Below the pieces are notes generated by a model. The model was not told the origin of the DNA, ran no database searches, and was given only the letters and a program-made list of their open reading frames with translations. A stretch of 64,000 bases of DNA from Tetrastigma voinierianum (taxonomy: Eukaryota > Streptophyta > Magnoliopsida > Vitales > Vitaceae), in assembly GCA_016808115.1 (NCBI GenBank), contig JAEQBH010000288.1, positions 186,001 to 250,000 on the forward strand. Direction: 5' to 3'. The first letter of the stretch is position 1. Each line of letters starts with the position of its first letter. Position numbers and translations under genes: made by a program. Positions 24,264 through 36,290 of this stretch are shown here, piece by piece.

Positions 24264-25339
24264 TTGTAAAACCACGAAAAATCTAATTTTTCTAAAATGG
24301 CAAAATGGTAATTTCGGTCAAAATCCGGAAATTTTCTAGATTTTGGATGAAGAAACGGACTTCACCGTTGGAATCGTCTCACGAAATCTAGCTACCACGT
24401 CGAATTTCTTCGAACTATGAGATAGTCGGAATTTGCATATTTTTCGAGGCAACGAAATGCAGAAGCTGTGGACACTTAAGATTTGCAAGTAGCTCACAGC
24501 AGCTGCGTCAGCGCAGATTCATCAACTTGAAATTAAGTGTGGACTCCACATGGACATGTGGCAACACATGATTGAGGGAAATCCAAAGTAGATGGATAAG
24601 GTGATATGGTGAATCTAAGGAGCCACTTAGAATGATGTTGGCAAGTGAGAGGACATCTCAGTTAACTTCTATCTTCTCCCAACCGGTTGGGAGAGAGAGG
24701 GAGAAAAGAAAAGAGCAAAAAAGAAAGAGGAAGAAAAAGAGAGTTTTAGAGAGAGAGACTCCACCTTCTCTCTAAATTTCTCGACAATCGGATTCCATGT
24801 TTCAAAGTGGAGCAAGAGGAAGAGTTCAACTCACGGATGCGGCTTCGCATGCAGACCGGAGTCGAGGAGTTTTACAAAAACCCAAGAGGCAGGGTTTTCT
24901 CTCACTTGGTTTAACTTGCTCCAAGGCCATTCAAATGGCATGGCTGTGTGAGGCCGTGAGTGGTCAGGCAGGAACCGTCCCACTCATTTGGGACAAGCAG
25001 CCTTGAGATTTCGATCGAGTTTCGACAGTCCGGGACTCAATTTTGACTAAGTAATTGTCCCTTGTGTTCCATTTTTATGTGTTAGAGTTAAATACGAAGT
25101 GTGTATAATTTACTTCTAAGGGGGAATGTTTGGATGTGTTTTGAACCATGGGAAGTTGCCATATTGTGGTAGTACAAATTAACCGGACATTAAAAATTAT
25201 TTTTGCAGGGAATATGTATTTTTGGTAGTGAGTTTGTTAAATTCTGAGCCTACATCGTTGAACTTGATGTTAGGTTTTTAAATTTCAATTGACCCCATGC
25301 ACTGCTACTGGGCTTTTACTCTGAACAATCTAATGGGCG

Positions 25340-25450
25340 AGAGGTCAGCCCGTAGAGGTCAGGCTGTAGAGGTCAGGCTGTAGAGGTCAGCTGCTAGAGG
25401 TCAGCAGCTAGAGGTCAGCTCAGCCAGAGGTCAACTCAGCCAGGTCAGCT
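25340..25450 (+). repeat. GAGGTCAG minisatellite in LTR C
   Basis: About seven tandem copies of a 14-18 bp unit (TAGAGGTCAGGCTG and variants). A diverged version is at about 31440-31570 in LTR E. Confidence 0.75.
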
Positions 25451-26930
25451 CTACCGCCGTCAGCCACCACTTAGGTTTGACTAAGTATGACCTCCAACCC
25501 GAGAGTTCATAGCAACTCCTTACGTCCAGAACCGTTTACCCCGGATGTTCTTGGACTCTATGGAAAGCCCATTTAGTCAAGATTCCAGAAATGTGCCTGT
25601 GGAGGGCAGTAGATAAGCTCATCTAGGTCAGCTCAGCCGATAGCTTTAGGTCACTACAAGTCGTCACTGGCTAGGTTTGACTACATATGACCTCCAACTT
25701 CGGAAGGTCATAACTCCTTCGTCTGAACTCCGTTTCGGGTGTTCTTGGACTTTATGGAAATCCCATTGAGTCAAGATTCCATAAATGCTATGGTGGGTAG
25801 TAGATGAGCTCATCCAAGTCAGCTCGCCTCAGATGGGCCAGCCGCCGGCCAAGTTAGGTCACCGGCTAGGTTTGACCACGATGACCCTCCAACTCTAAGG
25901 TCATAACTCCTTCGTCCGAACTCCGTTTCGGGTGTTCTTAGACTCTATTTAAAGCCCATTGTGTCATGATTCCAGAAATGTGCCTGTGGAGGGCAGTAGG
26001 TTTCGCATCGATCCTCGACAGTCAGATAGCTCGGCCAGTCATCACTGGCCGGGTTTGACTAATGCAGGACCTCCAACTCTGTGAGGTCATAACTTCTTCA
26101 ACCGAACCCGCTTCTGTGTTCTTGACTCTATGGAAATTCCACTGATTTAAGATTCTATTCTTATTCCCGCGAAGGACAGGTCATACTGAAGCTTGTCCAG
26201 CCGGGCCACTACTGGTCTCGACTACATGTGACCTCCAACTTCTGTGAGGTCATAATCTCTACGAGTCCGAACCTCGTTTCGGTGTTCTTGGACTCTATGG
26301 AAATCCCACTGAGTCAAGATTCTATTCTTATGCCTGTGGAGGACATTGGGTGTCAGGCCAAGCTCGTCCAGGTCAGGACAACTCGGTCGTCGGGCCATCT
26401 CACTGGTCTTACTACGTGACCTTCAACTCGAGGGTCATAACTTATTCCGAACTCTGTTTCGGGTGTTCTTAGACTCTATGGAAATCCCATTGAGTCAAGG
26501 TTCCAGATATGTTCCTGTGGAGGGCATTAGATGAGCTCATCTAGGTCATATCAGCTCGGATAGTTCAGATTAGCTCGGCCAAGTCAGGTCAGCTTGGCTA
26601 GGTTTCACTACGTATGACTTCCAACTTCGAAAGTCATAACTCCTTCGTCCGAACTCCGTTTCGGGAGTTCTTGGACCATGTAAAGCACCATTGAGTCACG
26701 ATTCTATCTCGTATGCCTGTGGAGGACAAAGGTGTCGTGGCTAGCTCGGCCAGTCGACAAACTTAAGGTCAAGTGTACTGGCTTGTCCGACTTCACGCAG
26801 ACCTCCAACTTTGGGAGGTCATAAGTTCTTCGTCCAAACTCCGTTTTAGGTGTTCTAGGACTCTATGGAAAGCCCATTGAGTCAGGATTCCATTTGTTGT
26901 CCTTTGGGGAGATTGGGTGATTACAACTCT
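25451..26930 (+). repeat. Tandem array of about 190-bp units in LTR C
   Basis: About eight units recognised by the repeated TGACCTCCAACTT, GTCATAACTCCTTCGTCCGA and CCATTGAGTCAAGATTCC blocks. The TGACCTCC anchor falls near 25488, 25688, 25882, 26067, 26229, 26417, 26635 and 26800, so spacing is 162-218 bp. LTR E keeps nine related units, so the array predates insertion of CE. Confidence 0.88.
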
Positions 26931-28439
26931 TCTGAATTCTGTGTTTTGTATCACATCAGGCCATTTAGTTGTGGCCGATATGTGAGAAGTCAGATATAAC
27001 ATGACCATTGCATGGCATGTTGTAGGCTAATATATTGGGTATGGTAGGGATTTATATGGGAGGCCATGAAAGGCCATATGGTTTAGTTCCAAAAACTTGG
27101 GACTGAAGGATAGAGGATTTCTAAGACCGGTTTCATACAGTCCAAGACTGTAAGGGTTTGGGAGCCAATCTAGAAACTAAAAGTTTCTAGGTTTTCTGCT
27201 TGCTGACAAGTATGGATAGATTGAATCCAAATCAGCTCATGTTTGGAAGGGCCTGAGGTACCCGGTTGGATGGGCCAAGATGCACCTTGTTAAAGCTGTG
27301 GCTTGTTCACAACATGAAAATTGTGTGTTGTCAGTGATGTGTCGAAAGCAACTCCAAGATGGACTGCTTGGCTTGTGTATTAGCCCATGCGAGGCTAATT
27401 TATGTTGTTTGCTATGTAAGAACAATAAATATAAACATTGTGTATAAACTCCATTAATATATGCATGCATAATATATTAACATAAATTATGGTGAAATGG
27501 CATAATGCATTTCATATGCCCTGGGGAACCTAGAGTAATAGGTGTGAGTGCATGACATGAAAGAAAAAGAAAATGGTCAGGAAAGGAATTTCAAAAGATT
27601 TTCAAAGAATTGCCTTGAGAGTTGTCTAACAATCATTTCGAGAGACCTAAGGACTTTCTGTAAAATGATCCAGCAATTTGCCTCGGATGGTAGTCCAATA
27701 TATTTATCGAAACTCAGTATGATGCTTTCGAGAACAAAAATCTTTTGTTTCGAAAACAAAAATCTTTTGTTTAGAAAACGATGTTTTTCTCACACTTGGC
27801 TTAGGCATGCGTGAGGGAGTCGAGGGCTCGAGATGTGGCATGGGTGAGTCACATTCTCATCCATGACATATAGACATTTGAGTAGGAACTTGCATGTTTT
27901 ACTTAAATGTGTGGTGTGCCATTGCATGAGCACTTAGGTGGGGAGTAACCCATGTAGGAAAATTCCACTACTGGGCGTTGCTCACCCCGTCGTGGGATCC
28001 CCTTTTTCAGGTACGGGACAAGTACATGTAGACGGCGCTCCTTAGAGGCCGAGATTATGGGACGCATTTGGGACCGTAGAGGCGAAGAAATGGCCCAACT
28101 GGCCTTAATTTTGTATTTTGTAAATTCTTGAAAGACGATCCAGTTTTTGTGTAAATTAAAATTAAATACAATTATAAATTTAACTCCCTCAGATAAAAAT
28201 ATACATTTTTGTGAGTATGATGTATGGGAAGCCAATGGGCCATTTTACTCATGTATAGGTCTCATGGATATGAGACACAGCACCCAGGCTGACTGGTCAT
28301 TGGGACCTCTAGTCAGGGCTCTTCACAAACTTGCATCAAAGCTAAGGCAAACAATACTCCTGGAGCCTCACTGGCTGCCTATGTTGATTGGCCTCCCTGA
28401 GGTCACTTCACACTTTCTAAGATCGTGAGCCACAGATAA

Positions 28440-28680
28440 TGGACACCCTGCAGAGCGTGTCGGCATGGGCCTATGATATGCAATTGCAGCAGTGCCCGGT
28501 TGGATTACCCGTTGATATATGATACCAAATTTTCATAGCTTGGGTATCGAGCCAAGGTATACTGATTACCCATAGCGTGTCAGGGTATGGGCCTAGGATA
28601 TGGAGTTGCGCCAGTGCCTGGGTTAAGACACCATGTTGATATCCGATGAATCAGCTCACAAATTGGTATCGTGAGCACAG
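28440..28680 (+). repeat. Duplicated LTR end and primer-binding site of CE
   Basis: A unit of about 118 bp occurs twice (28457-28553 and 28575-28676), each with AGCGTGTC..GGGCCTA(T/G)GATATG and ending in a PBS-like string: TGGGTATCGAGCC (28541-28553) and TGGTATCGTGAGC (28664-28676). Both resemble TGGTATCAGAGC, the initiator tRNA-Met complement used by chromoviruses. The second, after CTCACAAAT, is the more likely working site. Confidence 0.65.
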
Positions 28681-29227
28681 GCAGACGACTACCTAGGCTC
28701 GAGGGATATGGGTTTAGGCCATGGTCATTAATGTGTGTCTAATATGAGCATCACAGCTCGAAGTTAGGGTTTAATAGGTGATTACCTAGGCAGTCATGGG
28801 ATAGGATTAGAATATTGCATACATTGTGTTTTTACGTGTGCTTTGGTGTATAACATGATGTGTGTTGCATGTTGTGTACATTTATGCATGATTGTGTGTT
28901 ACGAATTGCACAAGGATAGTATATACATGGTAGATTGTGTATGGAACACTAGGGTTGAGAAATATAACCTTAGGGGTTCGAAAAGATAAATAATTTGACG
29001 TGATTAGTATAGGGCACATATTTATACATAGTATGGGAAATGAGTATCTTCTAAATTCGGAAAAATCTGGGAATTGGTTTGTAGTGGTTACATTGGCACC
29101 ACTAAGGAAAGATGGATGAACGGGTTAGTTTAAAATGACTAAGTCTTTTAGTGGTTGGCATGTGCACTACTAGTTAGAATGAGATAGAAATTTAATAAAG
29201 TTGTCGCCATTTGACATGTGTAGATGG
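28681..29227 (+). other. CE 5' leader
   Basis: TG-rich non-coding sequence between PBS and gag remnant. No gene or clear structure seen. Confidence 0.5.
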
Positions 29228-29935
29228 TGAGAAGGGACGTAGAGGATCGCCCACGGTGCCAGCCAAGCACCACTGATTCACCAAGAGTCTTTGTCGAGGC
29301 CATGTGGACTGCAGCTCGCCGCTATCGTATTGCGTGTGCACATGAGCTAGGGCAAATAAACGACTCCAAACTTTAGCATATCATCCTCCAATGGTCATGA
29401 GGAGGAGTAGATGAAAAACGAGAGGCATCCAAGATATGGGTGCCGGTACTAAGAGAAGGAAGATCCATCTTCTTCCAACCCCAGAAAGAAGCAAGAAGAC
29501 TCTCTCAAGCCACACGGATCTCACACAGACAGGCCAAGGTTGTCGTGACTACAGCGCAGGATGGGACATTTAGTTAAAGTGTGCAGATGATATGTTATTT
29601 CTACCGACAGCCTGAACACTTTCGACTGGATTTGTCTATGGAGGCGGAACCAAGGCTATGGGACACTGGCACCTCCCAATCGTCAAGAGGACTAGTCGGG
29701 GTTTCCAATGTGCAAGACGATGGTATGCTTCCACCGCCGCAATTAACATATGAGGAGGGATCGTCTCGCAGGTCAGATCCCGGATTTGGGACACGTGTAG
29801 TCCTCATTACCGTGGGACAAAGAGGGATACAATTTATTTCTCCACACCCTAGTATGGGTCAGAGGAACCAGTATCAGTCCCAGGGTGCCGCACCAGCACC
29901 TAGTACTTTGCAGATAGGTCATGTAGGCTAGGCTG
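29228..29935 (+). pseudogene. CE gag remnant with damaged zinc knuckle
   Basis: A frame beginning near 29228 (MVRRDVEDRP) contains Arg-rich pieces and joins the open frame at 29581-29931. That frame starts close to a CCHC-like zinc knuckle, CYFYRQPEHFRLDL, where the second and last Cys of CxxC..H..C are Tyr and Leu, so metal binding is lost. Downstream is a Gln/Ser-rich tail, GQRNQYQSQGAAPAPSTLQI, typical of the Tekay gag-protease linker. The capsid part is mostly missing. In a live element Gag would package RNA. Confidence 0.65.
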
Positions 29936-30472
29936 CAGCGTAGGTCACGACCATAGGATTTAGGTCGAGAGTTCAGTCGGGCCGCGTATTGACGTGTTAC
30001 TATCGCACTGCCTTGGGCATATGAGGCGTAGATTTGTTGAGATGCGTAGGTCTCATGGCACAAGCAGGTTGAGCATGCAGATTAATACTCTGACATGCAG
30101 GTACGTTTTAAGTACCTGCATTGTTTTCTACATCATGTCTATTATTGCATTTTGTGTGATAGTTCGGGGCTCGAGGTTAAGGCCTCCGGAAAAGCTATCA
30201 ATGGGAAAATTCTTCCTAGATCTAAAGCGCAGGAGTCAATTTCCATTGTCGGAGCAGAGTCTAGATTCAGTGATTCTGTCGCCATGGTGGACCTTCGGTA
30301 GAGAGAGACATATCGGGTTTGACGTCACCATGACATGGATTAGGTTGACGCCCAATGATTATCACTGATCGTGGACTTTGGGAAGGTTAGCTGCCAGACA
30401 CAAAGCAAGGATTGTGTAGGGATACATATGTACGTGGTTGGATACGTATGTGCGTGGAATTTCGGGACGAAA
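29936..30472 (+). other. CE interior without pol
   Basis: About 540 bp lie between gag linker and PPT where pol (about 3 kb) is expected. One short run (RGSRLRPPEKLSMGKFFLDL, about 30168-30230) is open but unrecognised. The end, GAATTTCGGGACGAAATTC, is the usual Tekay sequence before the PPT. Pol was deleted or was never present. Confidence 0.55.
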
Positions 30473-30491
30473 TTCTTTTAAGGGTGGGGGG
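30473..30491 (+). other. CE polypurine tract
   Basis: TTTTAAGGGTGGGGGGA, purine-rich, directly before the 3' LTR. Confidence 0.7.
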
Positions 30492-31740
30492 ACACTTGGC
30501 TACCACGTCTCGCGAAATCTAGCTACCACGAATTTACCACTCGGTGATACCGGAATTTGCACGTTTCAAGGCAACGAAGCGAGCGGGGGACACTCGGGCG
30601 ATTTGCAATGGCTCACGGTGTGCCACGGTCAAGTACACATTCAGCCAATCTGCTTTGACTGTGGTAATCTACATGACATGTGGCAAACACATGATTGGAG
30701 GGAAACCATGGTGTATGGATAAGGTGATATGGGTGAACGCATGGAGCCACTTAATTGGATGCGGCAAGTGAGAGGACATCCGCTTGACTTCTATCTTCTC
30801 CCAACTGCTGGGAGAGAGGGGGTGTTGAAAAGAGCGTAAAAGAAAGAGGAAAAAGATAGTTTTAGAGAGAGACTCCACCCATTCTAAATTTCGATTAATC
30901 GGACCTACTACGGAGCAGGAGGAAGAGTCTCAACTTCACTGCAAGGGCTTCTCATAAAGACCGGAGTCAGGGAGTTTTGACAAAAACCTGCGAGGTAGGG
31001 TTTTCCACTTGGTTTAACTTGCTCCAAGGGCCATCCAAACGGCATGGGCTGTGTGGATGCCTGATAACGTGGTGGAACCATCACAAGACTTCTCAGATGT
31101 GCAGGCCGAGATTTCGACCGTTTTCTGACGCTTTGGGGACTGATTTGACCAACAACTGTCCTTGTGTGCCATTTTTATGTGTTAGAGTTAAAATTAATGA
31201 AGGTGTGGTTGTCTTGCCCTAAGGGGAATGTTTGGTTATGTTTTGAACCATGGGAATCTGCCATATTGTGGTAGTACATATTAACCGGACATTAGAACTG
31301 GTTTTTTCGTAGTAAATAAAGGAATTTTGGTAGTGAATCCTTCTGGTAAATTGTAGCTACATCAGTGAAATTGATGTTAGGCTTTTGAATTTCTCAATTC
31401 GGACCTCTATAGACCCGGTTATGTCCATCAAAATGCCATCGGGCAAAGAGGTCACCACAGAAGGTCAAAATTTAAGGAGGTCGCAGGTCGTCAGAGAGGT
31501 CGTCGTAGGGGTCAAATTAGAGGTCACCGCTAGAGGTCGGCTGAATTAGAAGTCGCCCCACCCAGAGGTCGCCCGCCGCGCCCAGTCCGCAGGCCAAGTC
31601 GTCGTACCGACCAGGTTTGATCACGTATGACCTCCAACTTCTAAGGTCATAACTCCTTCGGGTCCGGGTTCCGTTTCAGTGTTCTTGACCTATTGAAAGC
31701 CCATTGAGCCTCATCATTCCTAATGTGCCCTGAGAGCGGA
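30491..31740 (+). repeat. CE 3' LTR (LTR E), segment 1
   Basis: Collinear with LTR C from about 24390 onward (CGAAATCTAGCTACCACG, then the GGGAGAGAG tract, the GGAGTTTTGAC..GAGGTAGGG block at 30971-31000 and the GAGGTC array at about 31440). The first 130 bp of the LTR are missing. It breaks inside the first unit of the 190-bp array, where F is inserted. Confidence 0.8.
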
Positions 31741-33349
31741 TGCATTTAGTGCCCAAAAGTCCTGGCTCTGAACCCTATTTTAGATAGGTTTTGAGTGCTT
31801 TTGGCGCTGGCTGAATCATGTCATTTATGCCAATTGAAGTGTTTAAGTCTTCTTTCTAGATAGCTTATGCCGCTAGAGGGTATTTTTGGTTGTTTTATAG
31901 TTTTACATACTGGAGTTCAATATCGATATATAAGAGATGAATCATGAAGATTGAACTCAATTGTCCCATCAAATAAAACCATAAATCAAAGAGAGAATGG
32001 AAGGCAAAAATGAAAGAAAAAATCAATATGTGCTGAGGATCGAAAGCAATGCTGATGAATCAGCAAATCCCAAGAATTTCGCTAAGATTGCGAAATTTCA
32101 AGAATTTTTAAACAGTAAATTCTCAGAATCTTGTTAATTCACAATTTCGGCTGTAATCTAAAATTCGCTGTGCCACCATTCTAGCGAAATTTCACGTTAC
32201 ATTCACAAGAATTTCGCTAAGTCTAAATTTCATAGCTAAATGAAATTACGTCTAGTGAAATTTCTTATTTTCGCTTATCTTCAGGATTTCGCTTAGCTAG
32301 CTGAAATTTCGCTTAGCTGATAAATTCGCTGCCTACGAAATTTTTGAGCCTTAATTTCACGCTCTTGTCATGCTTTTGTAATTAATGCAAACCGACTTCA
32401 ATTTTGGTGTATACTGGGTCCCTAAAATTAGCCAAATTGTTAGGCTTTGTGGTATTTTTCATACATTGGGTGGCCTATATAAGCCCCTCCATTTTGTAAC
32501 CAAAAGAAGGAAATTGAAGAAACAATTTTGGTAAGTTTTATTTGTCTCGTAGCTTATGAAGAAGCCTGGTTTCTTTCTCTCTTTCTCTCATCTTCCCCTT
32601 ATTCGCTGCCGTTACCCTCTGAGATGACAACTCAAGAGATGCTCAGCGGCTCTCTTTCTTGAAGAGAAAAGGAAGCTAGCTTAGTGGTGGGGGCATATGC
32701 AGGTTGTCTTCTTGTATTGGGTGCTACAAGTACCGTGTTTATGGCCCCATCTTCCTCAAAAATATGGTCAACAGTACTGAATGCTATTAATTCGCCAATA
32801 CTTACCATAAAAGCTCAGATAAGGTATACTAGTTGCTAGATGCACCGTGGTTCATTAGATGGTCTTTACGAGCCTCTGAGATGATATTTAATGTTAGGGT
32901 TTCAAACTGAAAAGGACCATAGATGCATGTCACCTGTGTTGACTCAAATAGGAGTTGATTTGCAGAGGGCTCATTAGTTAAACATAGACCACAGGCTGGG
33001 ACTATAGGCTGTTTGTCATAACGCTGAGGATAAAAACCCGAGACACTTGTTTGCCCTAAGCTACCAAAGAAGACTTTAAATCTTCAAAGTTAACTTTTCA
33101 CACTTCATTGTCGGGCGCATAGCTAATCAATTTTTCAAACTCATCAAGAATCGCTTTTGAAAATCCAAAGTCCAAATAGAAAGTCTTACCTTCGCAGAAT
33201 TTTACAAATCATTCTAGGATGAAAACCCATCCCTCGTGTTCGAATTTAGATCACTATTATACTCGCAGTAGCTTACTACTAGCAGTAGTAGTGAACCTGT
33301 AAGGCAAATTTTGTTGATTTTAGCTCAGCCTACTCGTGGCATCGAATCA
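31741..33349 (+). repeat. F 5' LTR
   Basis: About 1.6 kb, homologous to 37282-38899 and to the E1 LTRs. Contains the CGAAATTTCGCT motif tract (about 32070-32350) upstream of the TATA box. Confidence 0.88.
32476..32482 (+). promoter_or_regulatory. TATA box of F 5' LTR
   Basis: TATATAAGCCCCTCC context, same in the other F LTR and in E1. Confidence 0.65.
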
Positions 33350-33351
33350 AA

Positions 33352-33367
33352 TACGCCATTGCTCGGA
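33352..33367 (+). other. F primer-binding site, tRNA-Asp type
   Basis: TACGCCATTGCTCGGA, two bases after the LTR, aligns with TGGCGCCGTTGCCGGGGA with transitions and small gaps, followed by TGGTGCCAAAC as in E1. Confidence 0.6.
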
Positions 33368-33599
33368 TGGTGCCAAACCCACAATGATGAGTCATGTACT
33401 TGTGATCAACATCACAAGTGAAGGTAAACTTTTTACCTTCTTTGTAACCTGGGCCAGGAACTGCTAGTTTTCATCACTCGTACCACCGCACCGCTTTTGG
33501 TTTTTCATTCGCTTTTACTATTGTTAGCTAATTTTGACCTTTTTCAAGCTTACTGGTAATTTTGTTGTCTCTACAAATTTTGTAACAGGTTATGTCTAA

Positions 33600-34330
33600 A
33601 GGGAGTGGAGACACACTGTAGATCGTATAGAATCGGTATTAATAACTTCTGACCATGATAAAGGAAGCCGGCATGACACTGGATACCAAGCCATGGATCC
33701 ACTACTTGAAGAACAACAGAGGCCACTCGAACCCCAATGAATCCAAAGCAAATTATGTAACTATGAGGGATCACATCCACCCTCCTAGAGTTGCCCCATC
33801 CTCAGACATTCCTCCCGTCAAGATGTAGCAATGAGGCCATATTTGGTACCCCTACTCCCCACACATTAATGGTATGGAAAATGAAAATCCATACACTCAG
33901 ATAGGGATTTTGAGGAGGTTTGCATCACTTTTAAGGAAGGGTATGATGGACATGGATTTGCTGAAGCTAAAAATATATTTCCACCGACCCTAAAGGACAA
34001 GGCCAAGATTTGGCTAAACTCACTGAGGCCTAGGAACCATTAGAAATTGGGTCAGCCGCAGTGCGTAATTCCCAAGAAGTTCCTACTCATACACCAATAA
34101 TTTGAAAAGACAATGACCTTGCACCTCAGATGAAGAGATTTACCGTTGTTTGGAGAGACAGAAACCATCGCTGCCCCGTCCACATCATGGGTTTGATACT
34201 TGGATGTTGGTGAACCACTTCTATGGTGGTATGTCTCCCGCCATGGAGGCGCCAACCATGTGGAGGAGACTTTCTCTAAAGCATCCTGACTGGCCATGGA
34301 TTTTAATTACGGGTCGAAACTTCTAAGGGT
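33600..34330 (+). pseudogene. F gag (capsid-like domain), broken
   Basis: Frame pieces give ENPYTH-like codons, then FKEGMMDMDLLKLKYFPPTL and KDKAKIWLNSLRPR (about 33920-34035), and HHGFDTWMLVNHFYGGMSPA (about 34185-34245), TMCGGDFLSKHPD (about 34258-34297). These are the conserved blocks of the plant retrotransposon Gag domain in the right order. Stops and frameshifts interrupt it repeatedly. Matches E1 7118-7800. Confidence 0.75.
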
Positions 34331-35430
34331 CGATGAGCCTAACCCTGCAGGAATTGGAAAGGATGACCCACGGTTAACCCAAGGTGATGTATGCACCGCG
34401 TAAGAAATAGAGATGAGAGCTAGGATTTCAACCCTAGCAAGGAAAGTGAGGAGCTTAAAGGCAAACAGCTCCAAGAGGTGCATGCAAAGGATCTGCAACC
34501 TTGCACACACCAATCCTCGCACCACTTCCAACCCACCCAAGAGAGAGAACCATGTCCCATGGCCCCCGCAGTTGAAGGATTTGATGTCGAATGTGCAAAC
34601 ACTGTGAGGGACAATACAAGCCACAACACCAATGCTTCATATGGTAATACCTACAATTCCAATTGGAGGAATCACCCTAACCTCTCTCAATGGAGACCCA
34701 ACCCCGCCTATAAAATTCCCCGTGTGCCAAACTTCACTGTCTCTCACAATACAACAACCATCATCCTCTCTTCTCCAGCAGAACAATGGCAATGTTCTGA
34801 GTAAGGTGGTGTGCAACTTGCCGAGAACAAAAGGGAACCAATGTGCAACCGCACAAAGGATTGATACTGTAGGAAAGTACACCGGTTTAAGAGATAGATG
34901 GCTCGAGAGCAATCTCAACTTAAAATTGACAACCTGGCAGATCACACCAAGATCAAACTGCTAGAGGTACAAGAGAAAGGGAGGTGTCCATCACAAACAG
35001 TTCCAAATCCCAAGGGAATTCATGAGGTGGGGTCATCCAACACCAGAATGGATGAAGTTAAGGCTATAATTACTCGAGGAGTTGAAAAGAGGTCAGATCA
35101 ACCCATGCCAAAGCCTCGCTGAAGAATCTAATCAAGGAGAAGAATCATAGCCTGGAGCATATTCTCCTAAAGGAGGATTCAATGAAATACCGCACCACCT
35201 CCATTTCCACAAGCACTTAGAGGCAGAAGGCATCTCAACAAGCAGGCATTTTAGAAGTCTTAAGGCAAGTGAAGGTTAACATACTCTATTAGGACATAAA
35301 TCAAACAGAGTGCACCCTTATGCAAAATTTTGAGAGAGATCTTTGCACAATCAAGAAGGGATTAGGCATTGAAAAGAAGGCATTTCTCACTGAACAAGTC
35401 AGTGCCATAATCCAAAGCAAATACCCTGTC
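34331..35430 (+). pseudogene. F gag C-terminus and protease linker
   Basis: Frame 34478-34804 holds the nucleocapsid-like tail, with NASYGNTYNSNWRNHPNLSQ (Asn/Trp-rich, typical of Athila Gag) after a Cys-poor zinc-motif relic (CNL..H). Frame 34898-35122 continues with EVQEKGRCPSQTVPNPKGIH, and 35320 onward with NFERDLCTIKKGLGIEKKAF, leading into protease. Frameshifts separate the pieces. Confidence 0.65.
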
Positions 35431-35439
35431 AAATACAAG

Positions 35440-35890
35440 GATCTAGGATCTCCCACAATTTCAGTCAATATTGGTGGGAAGTGCATAGACAAATCATTGC
35501 TTGATTTAGGAGCCAGTGTGAACCTAATGCGGTATTCGGTACTCTAAGCGATTAAGTTTAGGTGAGCTTAAACTACCAACATCACACTATCATTGGCCGA
35601 TAAGATCGGTTAAAATCCCTAAGGAATAGTTGAGAATGTCTTGGTAAAAATAGACAAATTCTACTACCGTTAGATTTTGTAGTGCTTGACGAGCGATTGC
35701 AGTGAACCGATCATGTTCAATCATCTTAGGAAGACCATTTAAGCCCCTGACCAATGCGATAATAAATTCTTAGGAATGAGTCTATTACCTTTGGTAACAT
35801 GACATTGGGCCCGAACATATTTCACTTGAACAACGAAGCACAAATTAATGGAAGCGAAAATCAAGTGACTAATGATGTGTGCTTTCGATT
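35440..35890 (+). pseudogene. F aspartic protease region
   Basis: The frame around 35320-35547 includes NIGGKCIDKSLLDLGASVNL (active-site DLGA) and stops shortly after. Shifted frames continue with LKTTNITLSLADK, ENVLVKIDKFYYRLDFVVLD (about 35625-35690) and ITFGNMTLGPNIFHLNNEAQ (about 35785-35845). Order and spacing match E1's protease and the degraded one of H. It is interrupted by stops. Confidence 0.75.
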
Positions 35891-36177
35891 ATTGTCGAGA
35901 TCTGGGTGAATGTCCGGGAGTGCGGGATACACTCAACCAAGGTGAAGCAGGTGTTTTGGTTTTGCCTTCAGTGCCCACTCCAGGCCAATTACTCAGTTCA
36001 AATTCAATCGGTGAGAACCCGAGTCAGCGATGGGAAGTCGACACCATGGAGTCATTTCCCGGGCGGCTGCGGGGGTTGAGGAGATCATTCTGCTGATCCT
36101 CCTTGAGTAATGTTTCTATATGGGCGGTTCGGTGTTCCCCCAACGGACTTTTGTACCCCGCCGTGCTTGTCAATTTT
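35891..36177 (+). other. F post-protease region
   Basis: Short, non-coding; aligns with E1 about 5285-5480 in reverse complement and then jumps to the minisatellite, so about 2.5 kb present in E1 is absent here. Confidence 0.55.
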
Positions 36178-36290
36178 TTGTTTTCAATTGGACAATTGAA
36201 TTGCTTCAATTGAACAATTGAATTGCTTCAATTGGACAATTGAATTGCTTTAATTGGGCAATTGAATTGCCTTTAAATGGAAAATTTGAA
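36178..36290 (+). repeat. 22-bp minisatellite in F
   Basis: Four tandem copies of AATTGCTTCAATTGGACAATTG and close variants. CAATTG palindromes recur in each unit. Counterpart of 2690-2805 in E1. Confidence 0.85.

Larger units (their letters stand above)
24264..28660 (+). repeat. CE 5' LTR (LTR C)
   Basis: Starts TGTAAAACC. Contains an A/G-rich leader-like tract (about 24690-24770), the GGAGTTTT..GAGGCAGGG block (24866-24893), a short GAGGTCAG array, the array of about 190 bp units, the CACTTAGGTGGGGAGTAACC box (27931-27997) and a duplicated end. Homologous in order to 30491-31740, 38900-40237 and 42816-44335. At about 4.4 kb it is long for this lineage; the arrays account for about 1.5 kb. 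Confidence 0.75.

Noticed and set aside
27548..28428. Several frames of 88-110 codons inside LTR C
   Set aside because: The homologous region of LTR E breaks all of them; no family motif.
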